From Diphasiastrum complanatum (lineage: Eukaryota > Streptophyta > Lycopodiopsida > Lycopodiales > Lycopodiaceae): DNA of 64,000 nt. Location: the NCBI GenBank assembly GCA_029204225.1, contig CM055100.1, positions 5,489,938 through 5,553,937 on the forward strand, in the 5' to 3' direction. Shown here piece after piece: positions 1 to 10,427 of the stretch (within the stretch, counting starts at the first letter, position 1; every line of letters starts with the position of its first letter). A program made the position numbers and the translations under genes. The notes beneath the pieces were generated by a model, which saw only the letters and a list, made by a program, of their open reading frames with translations, had not been told where the DNA came from and ran no database searches.

Positions 1-55
1 CTTCCTCTCAGCTAAGCCATTAGACTGAGGACTGTAAGGAGTGATGAACTGTTGC

Positions 56-1807
56 TCAATGCCTTGGCTTTGGCAAGTACTCCTTGAACTCGATAGAGAT
101 ATATTCTCCATCGTTGTCTGACCTCAGGGCCTTAATCGTCCTTCCAGTCTCCTTTTCTGCATGCTCCTTGAAGATTCTGAAGCAGTTGAAGGCTTCTGAT
201 TTCTTCTTTATGATATACACCATCGTTCTTCTTGAAAATTTGTCAATAAAGATTATAAAATACTTGGCATCCTTCAACAAAGGATTTTTCATCGGGCCAC
301 AGATATCTGAATGTACAACATCTAGCAATCCTCTAGCAACATGCTGATGGCTTGATTTAAATGGCTTCCTAGTCTGTTTACCAATTAGACAGTCTTGACA
401 GACAGGTAGTTCGACTATTTCGCGAGGATAGTCGAGATCAAGAACAATAGATTGTCTAGAAATTTGTTGTATAGCAGCATAATTTAAATGACCAAGTCTA
501 TAATGCCAAAGTAAACCTTTATTTGATTGAATTGAAGTATTGAGAGCCTGACTAGAGACAGAAAAGCAATGACTTCATTTATACAAGTATCCATGTTTCT
601 TTTTGAGTGCTAGGATCTTGCCTGTCCTATCAACCACTTTACATTGATCGCATTCGAATTCTACTCTGTGTTCTAGATCTGTAATTATGCTTACAGAGAG
701 CAGATTCGTGGATAACTTAGGTGCATACAGAACTTTGGAGAGTAGCTTAGATTGATCATTTGCAAAGCATAATCTTACATTGCCTTCACCTTTAATAGCT
801 TGTGTGCTATTGTCGCCAAGGTGGACGAACTTCTGGGTATCGTAAGGTGTATAGGACTCGAAACAGCCTATTAGACTAGTCATGTGATGAGTAGCTCCGG
901 AGTCCAAGAATCAGGAACTGTCACCAAATGCTCCTTGATGGTTGGTCATGAAGGCATCATGATCTGCTTCTTGAATTGGTTGTGGAGCTTATGCAGCTGC
1001 ATTTGCCACTTGATTCGACTGTCCTTTGATGTTGTTCCTCACTTGAAGTATTCGACAATCTTGAATTTCGTGGTTGTTTCGTTTGCAGTATCTACAGAAC
1101 AGCTTCTTCTTTGTCTACATATTTGACTGTTCCTTGTGCTGAGCTGGTTTCTGGTCTAGCTTTGATGGCTTCAAGCCTTGTTTCTTCTTCTGCTTTGTCG
1201 TGCCCTTGTTGGTGTACAAGGCGTGAGAATCAGCTGAGGAACTTGAGGCTTCGTTCCTTCGCATGTTTTCCTACAAAAACATAGTGGTGACTCTCGAAAG
1301 AGTCAATTCTGGATGAGTCGTGATGATCATCACCCAGCTGTCGTAAGAACTTGGCAAGCTTGTAAGCAGTTGCATCACTACATCTTGCTCGTCTATGACA
1401 GATTCGACAACGGCCATTTGTCTTAGCAGGTTCTTGAATTGATTAATGTGATTCTGCAGAGAATCACCATTTGTCATCTTGAGGGAGTAGAATTTCTTCC
1501 TGAGATGTAGCTTCTAGCTATATCTCGCACTTCATATAGTGTAGACTTCTTTCAATGTCTGAGCCTCGGATACATGGTCGATTTGTGTATCCGTGATGTT
1601 GAGGATGATCAGTGCGAAAGCCTTTCCATCCTTCAGCTTCCATCTGGCGATTGCTGCGTCGTCTGCTTCGGGTTTCCCTTCTGCACCTGTGACAACGTCA
1701 TACAATTCCTTTGCCATTAGTAGAGTTTTCATCTTAAATTTCCACAGATGGTAATTGGCTCCATCAGGCTTGTCCATGAGAGAACTGGCTTTCCCTTGGG
1801 AATCCAT
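56..1807 (-). pseudogene. Copia-1: Ty1/copia gag-protease-integrase, decayed, cut by the window edge
   Basis: Minus-strand Ty1/copia polyprotein, read from 1807 down to the window start. Gag begins MDSQGKASSLMDKPDGANYH at 1807 and shows the copia N-terminal pattern (ANYHLWKFKMKTLL). Its second half (1477-1271) is in another frame. A CX2CX4HX4C zinc knuckle (CRYCKRNNHEIQDC) lies near 1100-1060. The protease motif FLDSGATHHMT is at 907-875. Pre-integrase (LWHYRLGHLN) and integrase (HSDICGPM, RSDNDGEY) follow to position 56. RT and RNase H would lie left of the window. A TGA at 911-913 replaces the Trp usually found before LDSGA, and the frames are otherwise broken. Family assignment is confident; activity is ruled out. 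It is the internal part of the element whose PBS and LTR lie at 1953-2957. Confidence 0.9.
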
Positions 1808-1952
1808 GTGGAAGAATTTGCCTAAGTGATAGGCGAAACTATCAGTGACTTAAGTATGAAAATCTGATACTAGAAAAATACAGAACAAGAAGACAATTAC
1901 TCTATCGACTAGTAGAGTCTTGTACTGTGGAAGCTAATCAAGCTATGAACAT

Positions 1953-1965
1953 GGCTCTGATACCA
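1953..1965 (-). other. Copia-1 primer-binding site (initiator-tRNA-Met type)
   Basis: On the minus strand this reads TGGTATCAGAGCC, the standard plant copia primer-binding site. It directly abuts the LTR end ...CCCAACA and fixes the element's orientation. Confidence 0.85.
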
Positions 1966-2957
1966 TGTTGGGAGAGAGAGAGAGAGAAACGAATAAATGA
2001 CGAACAAGACGCGAACGAGAAACGAACGAGTAGCGAACTCGAACAGAAAATGTTCGTGTGCAGTGGAATGAGTTAAATGACTCTCTCCCTAAGCATGACT
2101 ACACCTATCAAAATGGAAAGAACAGATAGTGATTGAAATCACGGTCATTCTAGATTACGTAGCCAAACCTTTGAATGGACGAAGCGCTAGAAGAATAATT
2201 TGTCGCGAATTGCAAGACAAATTATTTGTCGCGAATGATTCGCGAAGATCTAGACAGTGCTCGACTGATAATTAGTCGTGAATTATTCGTGAAAGATAAG
2301 AATAAAAATTAATTATTTATTATCAGAAAGAGCAACCGGAACAATCAGACAGAAAGAAGAATAAGCATAGCAATATTGACAGATCTTAAGCGCAGAATAA
2401 ATGAACTGTGTCAGATTAAGTATAGCAAGTATACAGATCAATAATGCGATAGAGGACAAGACATTAGCGGACGAAACCGCGTGCCCTACGAAGCTTATTT
2501 CTATCTATAATAAGGAATATCACCTCCTTTACTTATTCTAGACTTATCTTGCTCTTCTAGCATACACTGCTTCATCGTCATCTATTAAATACACAGATGG
2601 TATCTACTATATACAAGATATTACAGGTGTGCAGATATGAAAGTACAGAGTGGATGTGCTGTCTGTACGAGATCGTGGGTGGCTGCAGTCGTTGTTCAAT
2701 CTGTTAGCGCAGCTGCAAAGGATGAGCGTGGAAAAGGGTGTGAAGTCAGGTGAACGTTTGTGATGATGCAAGAGTGCGTCACTCTTACGAATGGCCTTAG
2801 GATAAGATCTACATGGTGCCTTAACTTTTAGGGCACTTTGCCATTAGTGTCCTCCTTTCGCCTGTCACCATGACGTGTGTGAGAACAGAGTGTCACGATT
2901 CATTCGTCTTTTATTCGTCTGTTTGAATTTGCGTGTAAAAATACAAACTGCACGACA
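1966..2957 (-). mobile_element. Copia-1 5' LTR
   Basis: The inner end is fixed by the PBS: the + strand starts TGTTGGGAGAGAG and carries a short (GA)n run. The outer end is placed at ...CACGACA (2957) by the TG...CA rule and is approximate. The LTR is about 990 bp. It contains clustered TTCGCGAA and GTCGCGAAT motifs (2200-2300) and repeated CGAAC motifs (1988-2050). Similar CGAAC-rich content occurs in the Copia-B LTR, suggesting related U3 regulatory sequence. Confidence 0.65.
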
Positions 2958-3004
2958 ACGTTAGAAAATATACAGCATGAATGGAGGCAGATTAAAATTG
3001 GGAT

Positions 3005-4416
3005 TTAGGAGAGATGGAAGGAGTAAATCCAACAGCACTTGCCATGAAGAACAATTGAAACACCATCATTATCCTCAAGACTAGCCAAGTTAGCACAAAG
3101 ATGAACATCTCCAAGAAGCATATTAGATCTTGACCTAGATCTAGCAAAAGGAAGCTTTTTAGACTTTGCATAAGATCCACCAATCTTATTGATGCTAAAA
3201 GATAACTTTGGAAAGTTGAGACCAATCTCCTTTTCCATTCCATCCTTTTTGTTAGCCATAACAAAAGCATCAAGCTTGAAAAGTCTACCTTGTCTATTGC
3301 CCCTAGCAACCAAGATTTCTTCCTTTGTAATGAAACAAGCATCACCACCAAACTTTACCATGTATCCATTTGACAAACACTTAACAAATTCTTTGAAAGT
3401 GAAGGAATGTAAAGAACACCTTCAAGTCTTTCTTTCCTATTAGTAGAGAGACAAATAGGAATTGAACCAATACCTTCAATCACACATTCACCACCATTGG
3501 CCATGTGAATTGCTTTCTTGGCTCCATCATAAGTGATCAAAGAAGTAAAGAACTCCTTGTGACTAGTCATGTGTGAACTAGCTCCACTATCAATCCACCA
3601 TGAATCTTTGTCATTGATACCTTCATCTCTTTTCTTCTTCAAACATTCATTAGCAAAATGCCCTTTGATTCCACAATAAAAGCATTTCAACTTAGACTTA
3701 TCTTTCTTTTTTCCAAAAGAGGAAGTCTCACCTTGATCTTGCCCTTTAGACCACTTGCCTTTGCCTTTGCCCTTGAACTTGCCTTTGATGAACATAACCT
3801 CATCTTCATAATGAGATGTTGATGTAGATCCACTTCCTCTTGATTGAAGCCTATACTTCTCATTCACCAAAATCTCTTGCAAATCCACAATACTTGGCAA
3901 AGTCTTTTGAATAGCAAAACTTTGGACAAGATTAGCATGATCATTCAACAAGCCATTAAGTATAACTTGAACAAGTTCTACCTCCTTAATGCTTTCATCA
4001 ATACATGCTAACTCATCATTGAATGCCTTGACCCTCAAAACAAAAGCATGAGTACTCTCTTCCTTCTTTTGCAAACTTTGAAAGATTTGCCTCCTAAGAG
4101 TAAGCACTCTTGATGTAGACTTGGATTCATAAAGCTTCTTCAAAGCTTCCCAAGCCTCCAAAGATTATGTGCACTTACCAATCTCCTTGAAAAGCTCATT
4201 GGTAACATTCATCTTAATCATGTGTAGAGCTTTCTTTGCTCTCTTGTCATACCTCACTTGATCTTGAGGTGCTTGAGGTCTCTCCTCCACACCTGCAACA
4301 ATCTCCATCAACTCATTCATCTCCAGTAAGGACTCCATACTCACCTTCCAAGTAGAATAGTTGATTGAGGTAAGCCTATCATTGCTCTCCAACATAAAGC
4401 CTCCACTTGTAGCCAT
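3005..4416 (-). pseudogene. Copia-2: Ty1/copia gag and protease, decayed and truncated
   Basis: A second, different minus-strand copia. Gag starts MATSGGFMLESNDRLTSINY at 4416 and is broken by a TAA at about 4162. It continues as a long frame (4161-3355) typical of UBN2-type gag (EAWEALKKLYESKS, then coiled segments). A basic GKGKGKW stretch precedes a zinc knuckle, CFYCGIKGHFANEC. The protease motif WWIDSGASSHMTS and the LSKNLLSV motif follow. A frameshift near 3360 leads into FGGDACFITKEEILVARG. Integrase and RT are missing. The sequence ends close to the Copia-1 LTR, consistent with Copia-1 having inserted into or replaced the 3' half. Confidence 0.88.
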
Positions 4417-4500
4417 GTTGAAGTGACCTGATATTCTTCTTTCAACCTGTTCCAATGCACAAAGCACTCTCTTGAATGTCAGCAAATGAACTCAAGAAGA

Positions 4501-5014
4501 AATCACAAAGATATGGAACCTCTCAAATCTCTTCTAGCAATTCTAACTAGAAAATCAACACATAGAATAGTGAAATCTTGATCAACCTATGATCTATCCT
4601 CAATATAATGATTCTTGCCGCTTACTAAGATTGAAACACACTCAAATGAAGTTTAGCCTCACAAACTAGAGATCCAATCAAAATTAGGGTTTTGACAAAA
4701 TCACAAAAATTGAATATCTCAAATTCTACATGCAATTTTTTGAAATTTGATATATCTTCTTGTAGACTCCAATGAGACCTTTCTAATGCACCAAAAATCA
4801 TCTAAATCCAGTAATCGAAGTTTGAAATGAGAATTGATCAAGCATATAATCCTATATTGAGTTTTGACCTACAAAAGATCAATTCTACACATGCAAAAAT
4901 GCTGATTTTTGAGTAGAGATCAATCTAGCATGCTCTAGCATTGGTAACTCCTCCAAATCCTTGCTAAAGATGGATGATCCTTTCATAACCTGAAACACAA
5001 GATCTCTGATACCA
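4501..5014 (-). other. Copia-2 leader and primer-binding site
   Basis: This is an AT-rich untranslated leader between the LTR and gag. At its right end (about 5003-5014) the minus strand reads TGGTATCAGAGATC, an initiator-Met-type primer-binding site abutting the LTR. No other coding signal was seen. Confidence 0.7.
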
Positions 5015-5654
5015 TGTGAGGGATTTTAGATCATTCAAGATCCAATCCATATCCCTGATCTTTGGTTACAATAAGGAGCAAACCAACAATCCTGCCAATG
5101 TAGAAAAAACAGCATCTACATACAAAATGAGATGCAAACTCTAAGAGAACTTGATCAAACATGAACCAGAACAATAAATATGTTTGTTTTCCATACAATT
5201 ACAGTACCCTACTATATTTCACACATGTGAAACCAAAAATAACAATAAATGATCATTTTACACACAAGATTGCAAGATAACACCAAGATAGTGCACCAAT
5301 GAGTAGTAGAACCCAAAGAGGACCATATATAATGATGAAATGAGAGAGAGAAGAGAGAAGATGTGTCTCTCCATGAGTTAAGAGTGTCTAAACCCTAGTT
5401 TGCCACTTGTCTTTCCCTCCAAAATGTAAACCCTACTATTTTGGGTCTAGATTCAATGTACCCAAAGTTCAAATTTGAATCTCTCTCAAACTCGACTACC
5501 AGCTTTCTCACACTTTGAAAAAGTGTTTATTGAACGTATTTTAAACTAATATAACTTCAAAAAGTTTATCTCTAATTCTAAAATGAGTTTTGGCCTCTTA
5601 TTGACAATTGACCAAAATATGACTAAACTAAACTAAACTAGTTGAAATCTCTCA
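5015..5654 (-). mobile_element. Copia-2 5' LTR (minus orientation)
   Basis: The + strand runs from TGTGAGGGATTTTAGATC to ...TTGAAATCTCTCA, so the LTR reads TGAGAGATTTC...CCCTCACA on the minus strand. Its inner end touches the PBS. A homologous LTR in opposite orientation lies at 6524-7068, forming a large imperfect inverted repeat around an 870-bp spacer. Confidence 0.85.
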
Positions 5655-6523
5655 AAGATGATGCTATGCAAGTGGATATTGGTTCTCATGTTTTCATACT
5701 GGAAAAGCAAGTAATGGATCTAGAAAACAAAGTCTGTTCAATGACTTTGATGGTCAAAAGGAAGATCAAGAGGTTGGTCTCAAAGGGCTTCAACAAGGCA
5801 AAAAGGAAGTTGGCAATTTGGAGGTAGTCAAGAGCATCAAAGGAGAGGTAATTGGCAAAGATGTTATGGATATGTTTTTGCAGCTTATTGAAGACTCAAG
5901 TAAGGTCAAAGGAAAAGTTTACTTTACTTGTTCTATCTCATGTTTTAGCTATTTCATGTGGATGTGTGCAAATTGTCAAGATATGGACAAACTAGCTACA
6001 TTGTCTTGCAATATCTTATTGTTGGAGTTGTACTAGCATTCTTGGCTGGTTTTGCTGATGGAAATGAAGCTATTGGAGGTTCATTATGTCACTCATTCAT
6101 GGGAAAGTCATCAAGGTTTGATGGTTTCTTGTGGCAAGATGGAGATGGAGGCTCATTCATGGAGTTTTATGGTGGAGACATATCACAAAAGGACAAAGTT
6201 GGAGGAGACAAGCAAGCAAATGGTCATCACTCACATTTATTGTTTGGTTGCTGTAATTTTTCAGAGAGTTCAAAGTTTGAAGCATGGAGAAATCATTTCA
6301 TTCACATTCTATTTGGTAGGATTCACGTTTTAGTTATATCTTGATGTGTAAAATTGATGTAAGAAATAGTGAAGCATCCAATTTGAACACTATTCTCTAT
6401 ATCAATTATGAAAGATACTTTAGAACCATAGAAAGGAGATCTATACTTAGGATGCAGATCATTCTAAAGTTGGATCAAAGTTCTATTGTCAAAATTATGC
6501 CAAAACTAGTTGAAGAGGGAGTG
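5655..6523 (+). mobile_element. Internal 3' remnant of a plus-strand Copia-2-type element
   Basis: The segment lies between two inverted LTRs and ends in a purine-rich run (GAAGAGGGAG) directly before the plus-oriented LTR. It therefore looks like the 3' internal end of a second element of the same family. Short open stretches occur, one coiled-coil-like (MDLENKVCSMTLMVKRKIKR), but there is no recognisable RT or RNase H. It may be acquired or very decayed sequence. Confidence 0.5.
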
Positions 6524-7068
6524 TGAGAGATTTCAACTAATTTAGTCTAGTTTAGTCATATTTTGGTAAATTGTCAATAAGAGGCCAAAACTCATTTTAG
6601 ACTTAGAGAAAAACTTTTTGAAGTTATATTAGTTTAAAATACATTCAATAAACACTTTTTGAAAGTGTGGGAAAGTTGGTAGTTGAGTTTGAGAAAGATT
6701 CAAATTTGAACTTTGGGTACATTGAATCTAGACCCAAAAATAGTAGGGTTTACATTTTGGAGGGAAAGCCACATTTCATCATTATACATGTTCTCTTTGG
6801 GTTCTACTACTCATTGGTGCACTCTCTTGATGTTATCTTGCAATTCTATGTGTAGAATGAATACAGTAGGGTACTGTAATTGTAGGGACAACAAACATAT
6901 TTTATGTTTTGGTTCATGTTTGATCAGTATCTCTTAGAGTTTGAATCTCATTTTGTATGTAGATGCTGATTTTTCTACATTGGCAGAATTGTCGGTTTGC
7001 TCCTTATTGTACAACCAATTAAGATTAGGGACATGGATTGGATCTTGAATTATTTAAAATCCTTCACA
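6524..7068 (+). mobile_element. Copia-2-type 3' LTR (plus orientation)
   Basis: The LTR starts TGAGAGATTTCAACTAATTT after a polypurine tract and ends AAAATCCTTCACA. It is clearly the reverse-complement relative of 5015-5654: it shares the start and the blocks around TTGGATCTTGAATT, and differs by indels (545 versus 640 bp). Confidence 0.85.
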
Positions 7069-7915
7069 ATTATGCCCTACTTTTAAATATAGCATGAAAT
7101 TTTTAAGCATGGATCTTCCACATGTGTAAGTCCCCGCCTATTCAAATTTCAAAATCTCACAAGTTGCATTCATGTTTGTCTAGGGTTTCTTTTAAATATT
7201 TTCATTTTGCATGGAAGTGATGCATGTGAAACCTCCATGTAGATGCTTCCATGTGTCAAAATTCCCCATAAATGCTTCCATGCCATTTCACACGCATTTC
7301 TTGTCTACTTGGATATGGGTGTGGATATACATGACAAATGTTTTTGTGCCACACATGCTTATGTTTTTCTAGTAGCACAATCGAAACAACTTTCTATGAT
7401 ACATTCTCTTATATGAGCATCTTACAAAAGACTCGCGTCACGAACCAACTAGCCAACGCTTGTAGTAATGGTTGTACTAGCACCTCGAGGGAGCACAACT
7501 TAGAGTGAAATATTGGTACTTCCCTATCAAACATATGATTTATGCAAAATGCTTTATTTGAAAGCTTAACCCTACCTAACCATTCATCACACCATATTTA
7601 AAAATTGACTCATCCAAAATTTAACCGAAGACTTATCCATAAGGTAACCAATGAAAAGACAAATCATTTCATAAAATTCAACAGCAAAGCGGGAACTAGC
7701 TAGACTGGATAGCATAGTGACAAGGGTAGGATCCCACTAGGAATAAGCTCATGCAAGTTGCCAATATCAAGTTTAGAAGTGGTTGTTTAACTTGGAGGCG
7801 AAAGTCAAATAAATATAAGTACCAACAAGTTTATCGGTTGAAGCACAAGGAGATATGCTTGATACAACAATTTTATAAATATTTGTTTTCATTTTCACTT
7901 CGTCACTTTTGAAGG
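7069..7915. other. AT-rich intergenic DNA, nothing recognised
   Basis: No coding region, LTR end or clear repeat was recognised. The only open frames are short and without family resemblance. Confidence 0.4.
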
Positions 7916-7919
7916 GAAG

Positions 7920-8375
7920 TGAAAACTTTGCCACTCTATGGGGCCATAGACATGAGGAGGGAAAATTGACAATTTCTCCACCTTCATCTAACAATAGTGC
8001 ATAGTGTTTCTTGATGGTGATCTCCCTAGTGTTCCTTGATGGTGGAGAAATCATGATGCCACTTTATGAGGACTCGGAGGAGGGAAATTTGACACTTTCT
8101 CCACCCTCATCTAACATTTCATAGTGTTTCTTTGATGGTGATTTCCTTAGTGTTCCTCGATGGTGGAGAAATCTCGATGCCACTCTATGGGGACTCGAAG
8201 GAGAAAATTTTACACTTTCTCCACCCTCACCTAAGATTTGCATAGTGTTCCTTGATGGTGATTTGCATAGTGTTCCTCGATGGTGGAGAAAGAACAGTGT
8301 TTCTTGATGGTGATTTGCGTGGTATTCCTTTGATGGCGATTTGCGTGGTGTTCATCGATGGTGGAGAAATCACCA
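7920..8375. repeat. Degenerate ~125-bp minisatellite with shorter internal units
   Basis: About three to four imperfect copies of a ~125-bp unit. Each carries a GATGGTGATTTCC...GTGTTCCTCGATGGTGGAGAAA block, a 'GCCACTCTATGGGGACTC' block and a 'CACTTTCTCCACCCTCATCTAA' block. The last part collapses into shorter reiterations of TTCCTTGATGGTGATTTGC. Confidence 0.7.
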
Positions 8376-8895
8376 TGTCATCTTGCAATCATGGTGTACA
8401 TCCTTTGGCCTAGCCATAGACTTTATCATATTATTATGCCCTTCAAGCTCCTTGTGAGGGGCCTTTCACACTCCTTGTGAAGGGCACATGCAAAATAAAC
8501 TTTGAGCCTTTCATTGGGACAAGTTTTACAGAAAAATGTGCCCTTCAAACTCATTCAGACGGGCACACCGACTTCCTTTTGCAAGCTTTGCAGAATGGTA
8601 AACGTTGGGTGGTTGCATGGCCCGCCTTTTCTTTTTGAAGCCCACTAGCCATCAGGAAGGCGTGGCCAGCTGTGTAACGCACACGTGGCAACCGATGGAG
8701 CGTTCTTTAACACTAGTGACTGGGGCTCGGCCGCGGTGGCATTCCGTCGGTCGGCAGCTTGTCAGTACAGTAGGTCCGGCACCCAACCGACCTTTCCGAG
8801 GCCAGCTCGGCCAGCCTGGCACTGGGCTCGGCTTGTGGCTCGGATTTTGCCTCGGTTCTCTCCCTCTCTCTTTCTTGCTGAAGCCTTTTCCTTGG

Positions 8896-8902
8896 TATAA
8901 AT
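8896..8902 (+). promoter_or_regulatory. TATA box of the EXORDIUM-like gene
   Basis: TATAAAT in the context CCTTGGTATAAATCGTG, 554 bp before the start codon, inside an unusually GC-rich and CT-rich tract (8600-9010). If used, transcription would start near 8930, leaving a ~525-nt leader. A leader intron is possible (acceptor-like TTACGCAG at 9427-9434) but cannot be proven here. Confidence 0.5.
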
Positions 8903-9131
8903 CGTGTGTCACCATAGCTGAGTTTTTCAAGCCCTTCGAGCTTCCTCTCGACGATAGCGGCAGCATTTCTCACTCTCGGATTTACCCATCACTTGTCGCT
9001 CCAAATCCATAAATCTGAGCAGTTTCTCTGTGTTTTTTTGAGTTCTGATACTTGTAATGTGCTTTAATTGAGTCTAGGATTGTCGCTGGCGTTTGAATTT
9101 ACATTTTCTGCTTGTTTAAGATCCTATTGAT

Positions 9132-9290
9132 GATCAGCATTGGCAATGTTAGTGTTGATATATCCAGAAAGATCAGCCTAGGCAATTTTAGTGCTGATAA
9201 ATCCAGAAAGATCAGCATAGGCTATGTTAGTGCTGAATCAATCCAGAAAGATTAGCATATGCAATGTTAGTTTTGATTTATCTATAGGCA
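9132..9290 (+). repeat. Four-copy 39-40-bp minisatellite in the 5' leader
   Basis: Units begin at 9132, 9171, 9210 and 9250. Each follows GATCAGCATAGGCAATGTTAG, then TGCTGATxxATCCAGAAA. The first three are close copies; the fourth is diverged. It lies between the presumed transcription start and the ATG of the EXORDIUM-like gene, so it would be in the leader or a leader intron. Confidence 0.85.
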
Positions 9291-9455
9291 AAAGATCAAT
9301 TCTACAGTGAAGGCTTATCATAGCAAACAGAGTTGTTACAGTCTCATTTCGACTGCATTTAAATCAGCTCATCTCTGGTGGTGGTTTCACAGCTTATATC
9401 GCTAAATCGATCCATTTCGATAGTTACTTACGCAGTCTTCTGATTTTTCTGGAAA

Positions 9456-10427
9456 ATGAAAATGAACGATCACAAACAGCAATTGTTTGTCTGCATTCGA
9501 AGCATCTGCTTCCATGTATTTATTTGGCTCCTTGTGTGTTCTAATCTATCCTCTGCTGTACTCGTCCCTGAGGCTCCCCTCATTCTTGACTATCATAATG
9601 GACCTGTTCTTTCAGCCAGTCCAATCAAAGTCTTCCTCCTGTTTTATGGATCGTTCAGTAATTCTGAAAAATCTGCTATCAGAGCTTTTCTTGCATCGAC
9701 ATCTGCCCCTGCTGCAAGCAAGAATTCTCCCAGTGTGTCAAAGTGGTGGTCTATCACTCGGGGCTACGTTGATTCATCGGGAAATGGTGTAGCGCAGCAA
9801 ATTGCTCTGCAGAGAGAGAGAACAGATAACAAATATTCTCTGGGAAAGCAGCTGACAAAATCTAACTTAACTTCTTTGGTGCTAAGATCCTTGAAGTTTT
9901 TCCCAACGGATCCAAATGCCGTGTATTTGGTCCTCACGGACAAACATGTGTATGTGGAGGGGTTCTGCCAAGACTTTTGCGGACAGCACTTTTACACATA
10001 TCCGTCTGTGAAGACACAAGGGAAAGCTCTGCCATATGCATGGGTTGGTAATTCTGAAACTCAATGTCCTGGATTTTGCGCCTGGCCCTACGCTAAGCCG
10101 CTTTATGGACCTCCTGCACCGCCTTTGGTATCTCCCAATGGCGTGGGGGTGGATGGATTGATCATCACATTAGCCAAAGTGTTGGCTGGTGCAGCCACAA
10201 ATCCCTTCGGAAATGGATATTATCAAGGTGACGCTACAGTGGCCTTAGAAGCTGCGGGAGCTTGTGCCAGTAGTTATGGCCCTGGTTCTTATCCTGGCTA
10301 TCCTGGAGATTTACTGAAGGATAGCAAGACGGAAGCCAGCTACAATGTACAGGGGATACAATCTTACAAGTTCTTAGTCCCCTGGATATGGAATCCAGCA
10401 ACTCTCTCATGCGCTGGCCAGCCTTAA
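9456..10427 (+). CDS. EXORDIUM-like secreted protein (PHI-1/EXO family), intact and intronless
   Basis: A complete single-exon gene of 323 codons, near the usual length of plant EXO proteins (about 310-320). Residues 1-34 contain a hydrophobic stretch (VFIWLLVCSN) ending at SSA, a likely signal peptide. Family motifs follow in order: YHNGPVL (46-52), a short-chain segment with SVSKWW (93-98), YLVLTDKHVYVEGFCQDFCG (157-176), PYAWVGNSETQCPGFCAWP (193-211), YGPPAPPL, GVGVDGLI, TNPFGNGYYQG (248-258), YPGYPGDLL (279-287) and a C-terminal PWIWNPATLSC. Paired cysteines fit an extracellular fold. NLT at 137-139 is a possible glycosylation site. In Arabidopsis, EXO-family proteins are apoplastic and linked to brassinosteroid- and carbon-responsive growth; the exact role here is inference. 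It is one of two intact-looking host genes in the window. Confidence 0.95.
   Translation: MKMNDHKQQLFVCIRSICFHVFIWLLVCSNLSSAVLVPEAPLILDYHNGPVLSASPIKVFLLFYGSFSNSEKSAIRAFLASTSAPAASKNSPSVSKWWSITRGYVDSSGNGVAQQIALQRERTDNKYSLGKQLTKSNLTSLVLRSLKFFPTDPNAVYLVLTDKHVYVEGFCQDFCGQHFYTYPSVKTQGKALPYAWVGNSETQCPGFCAWPYAKPLYGPPAPPLVSPNGVGVDGLIITLAKVLAGAATNPFGNGYYQGDATVALEAAGACASSYGPGSYPGYPGDLLKDSKTEASYNVQGIQSYKFLVPWIWNPATLSCAGQP

Noticed and set aside
8605-9012. 135-codon GC-rich ORF upstream of the EXORDIUM-like gene
   Set aside because: It overlaps the promoter-like tract and TATA box, has overlapping ORFs in other frames, and shows no domain. High GC content explains the open frames.
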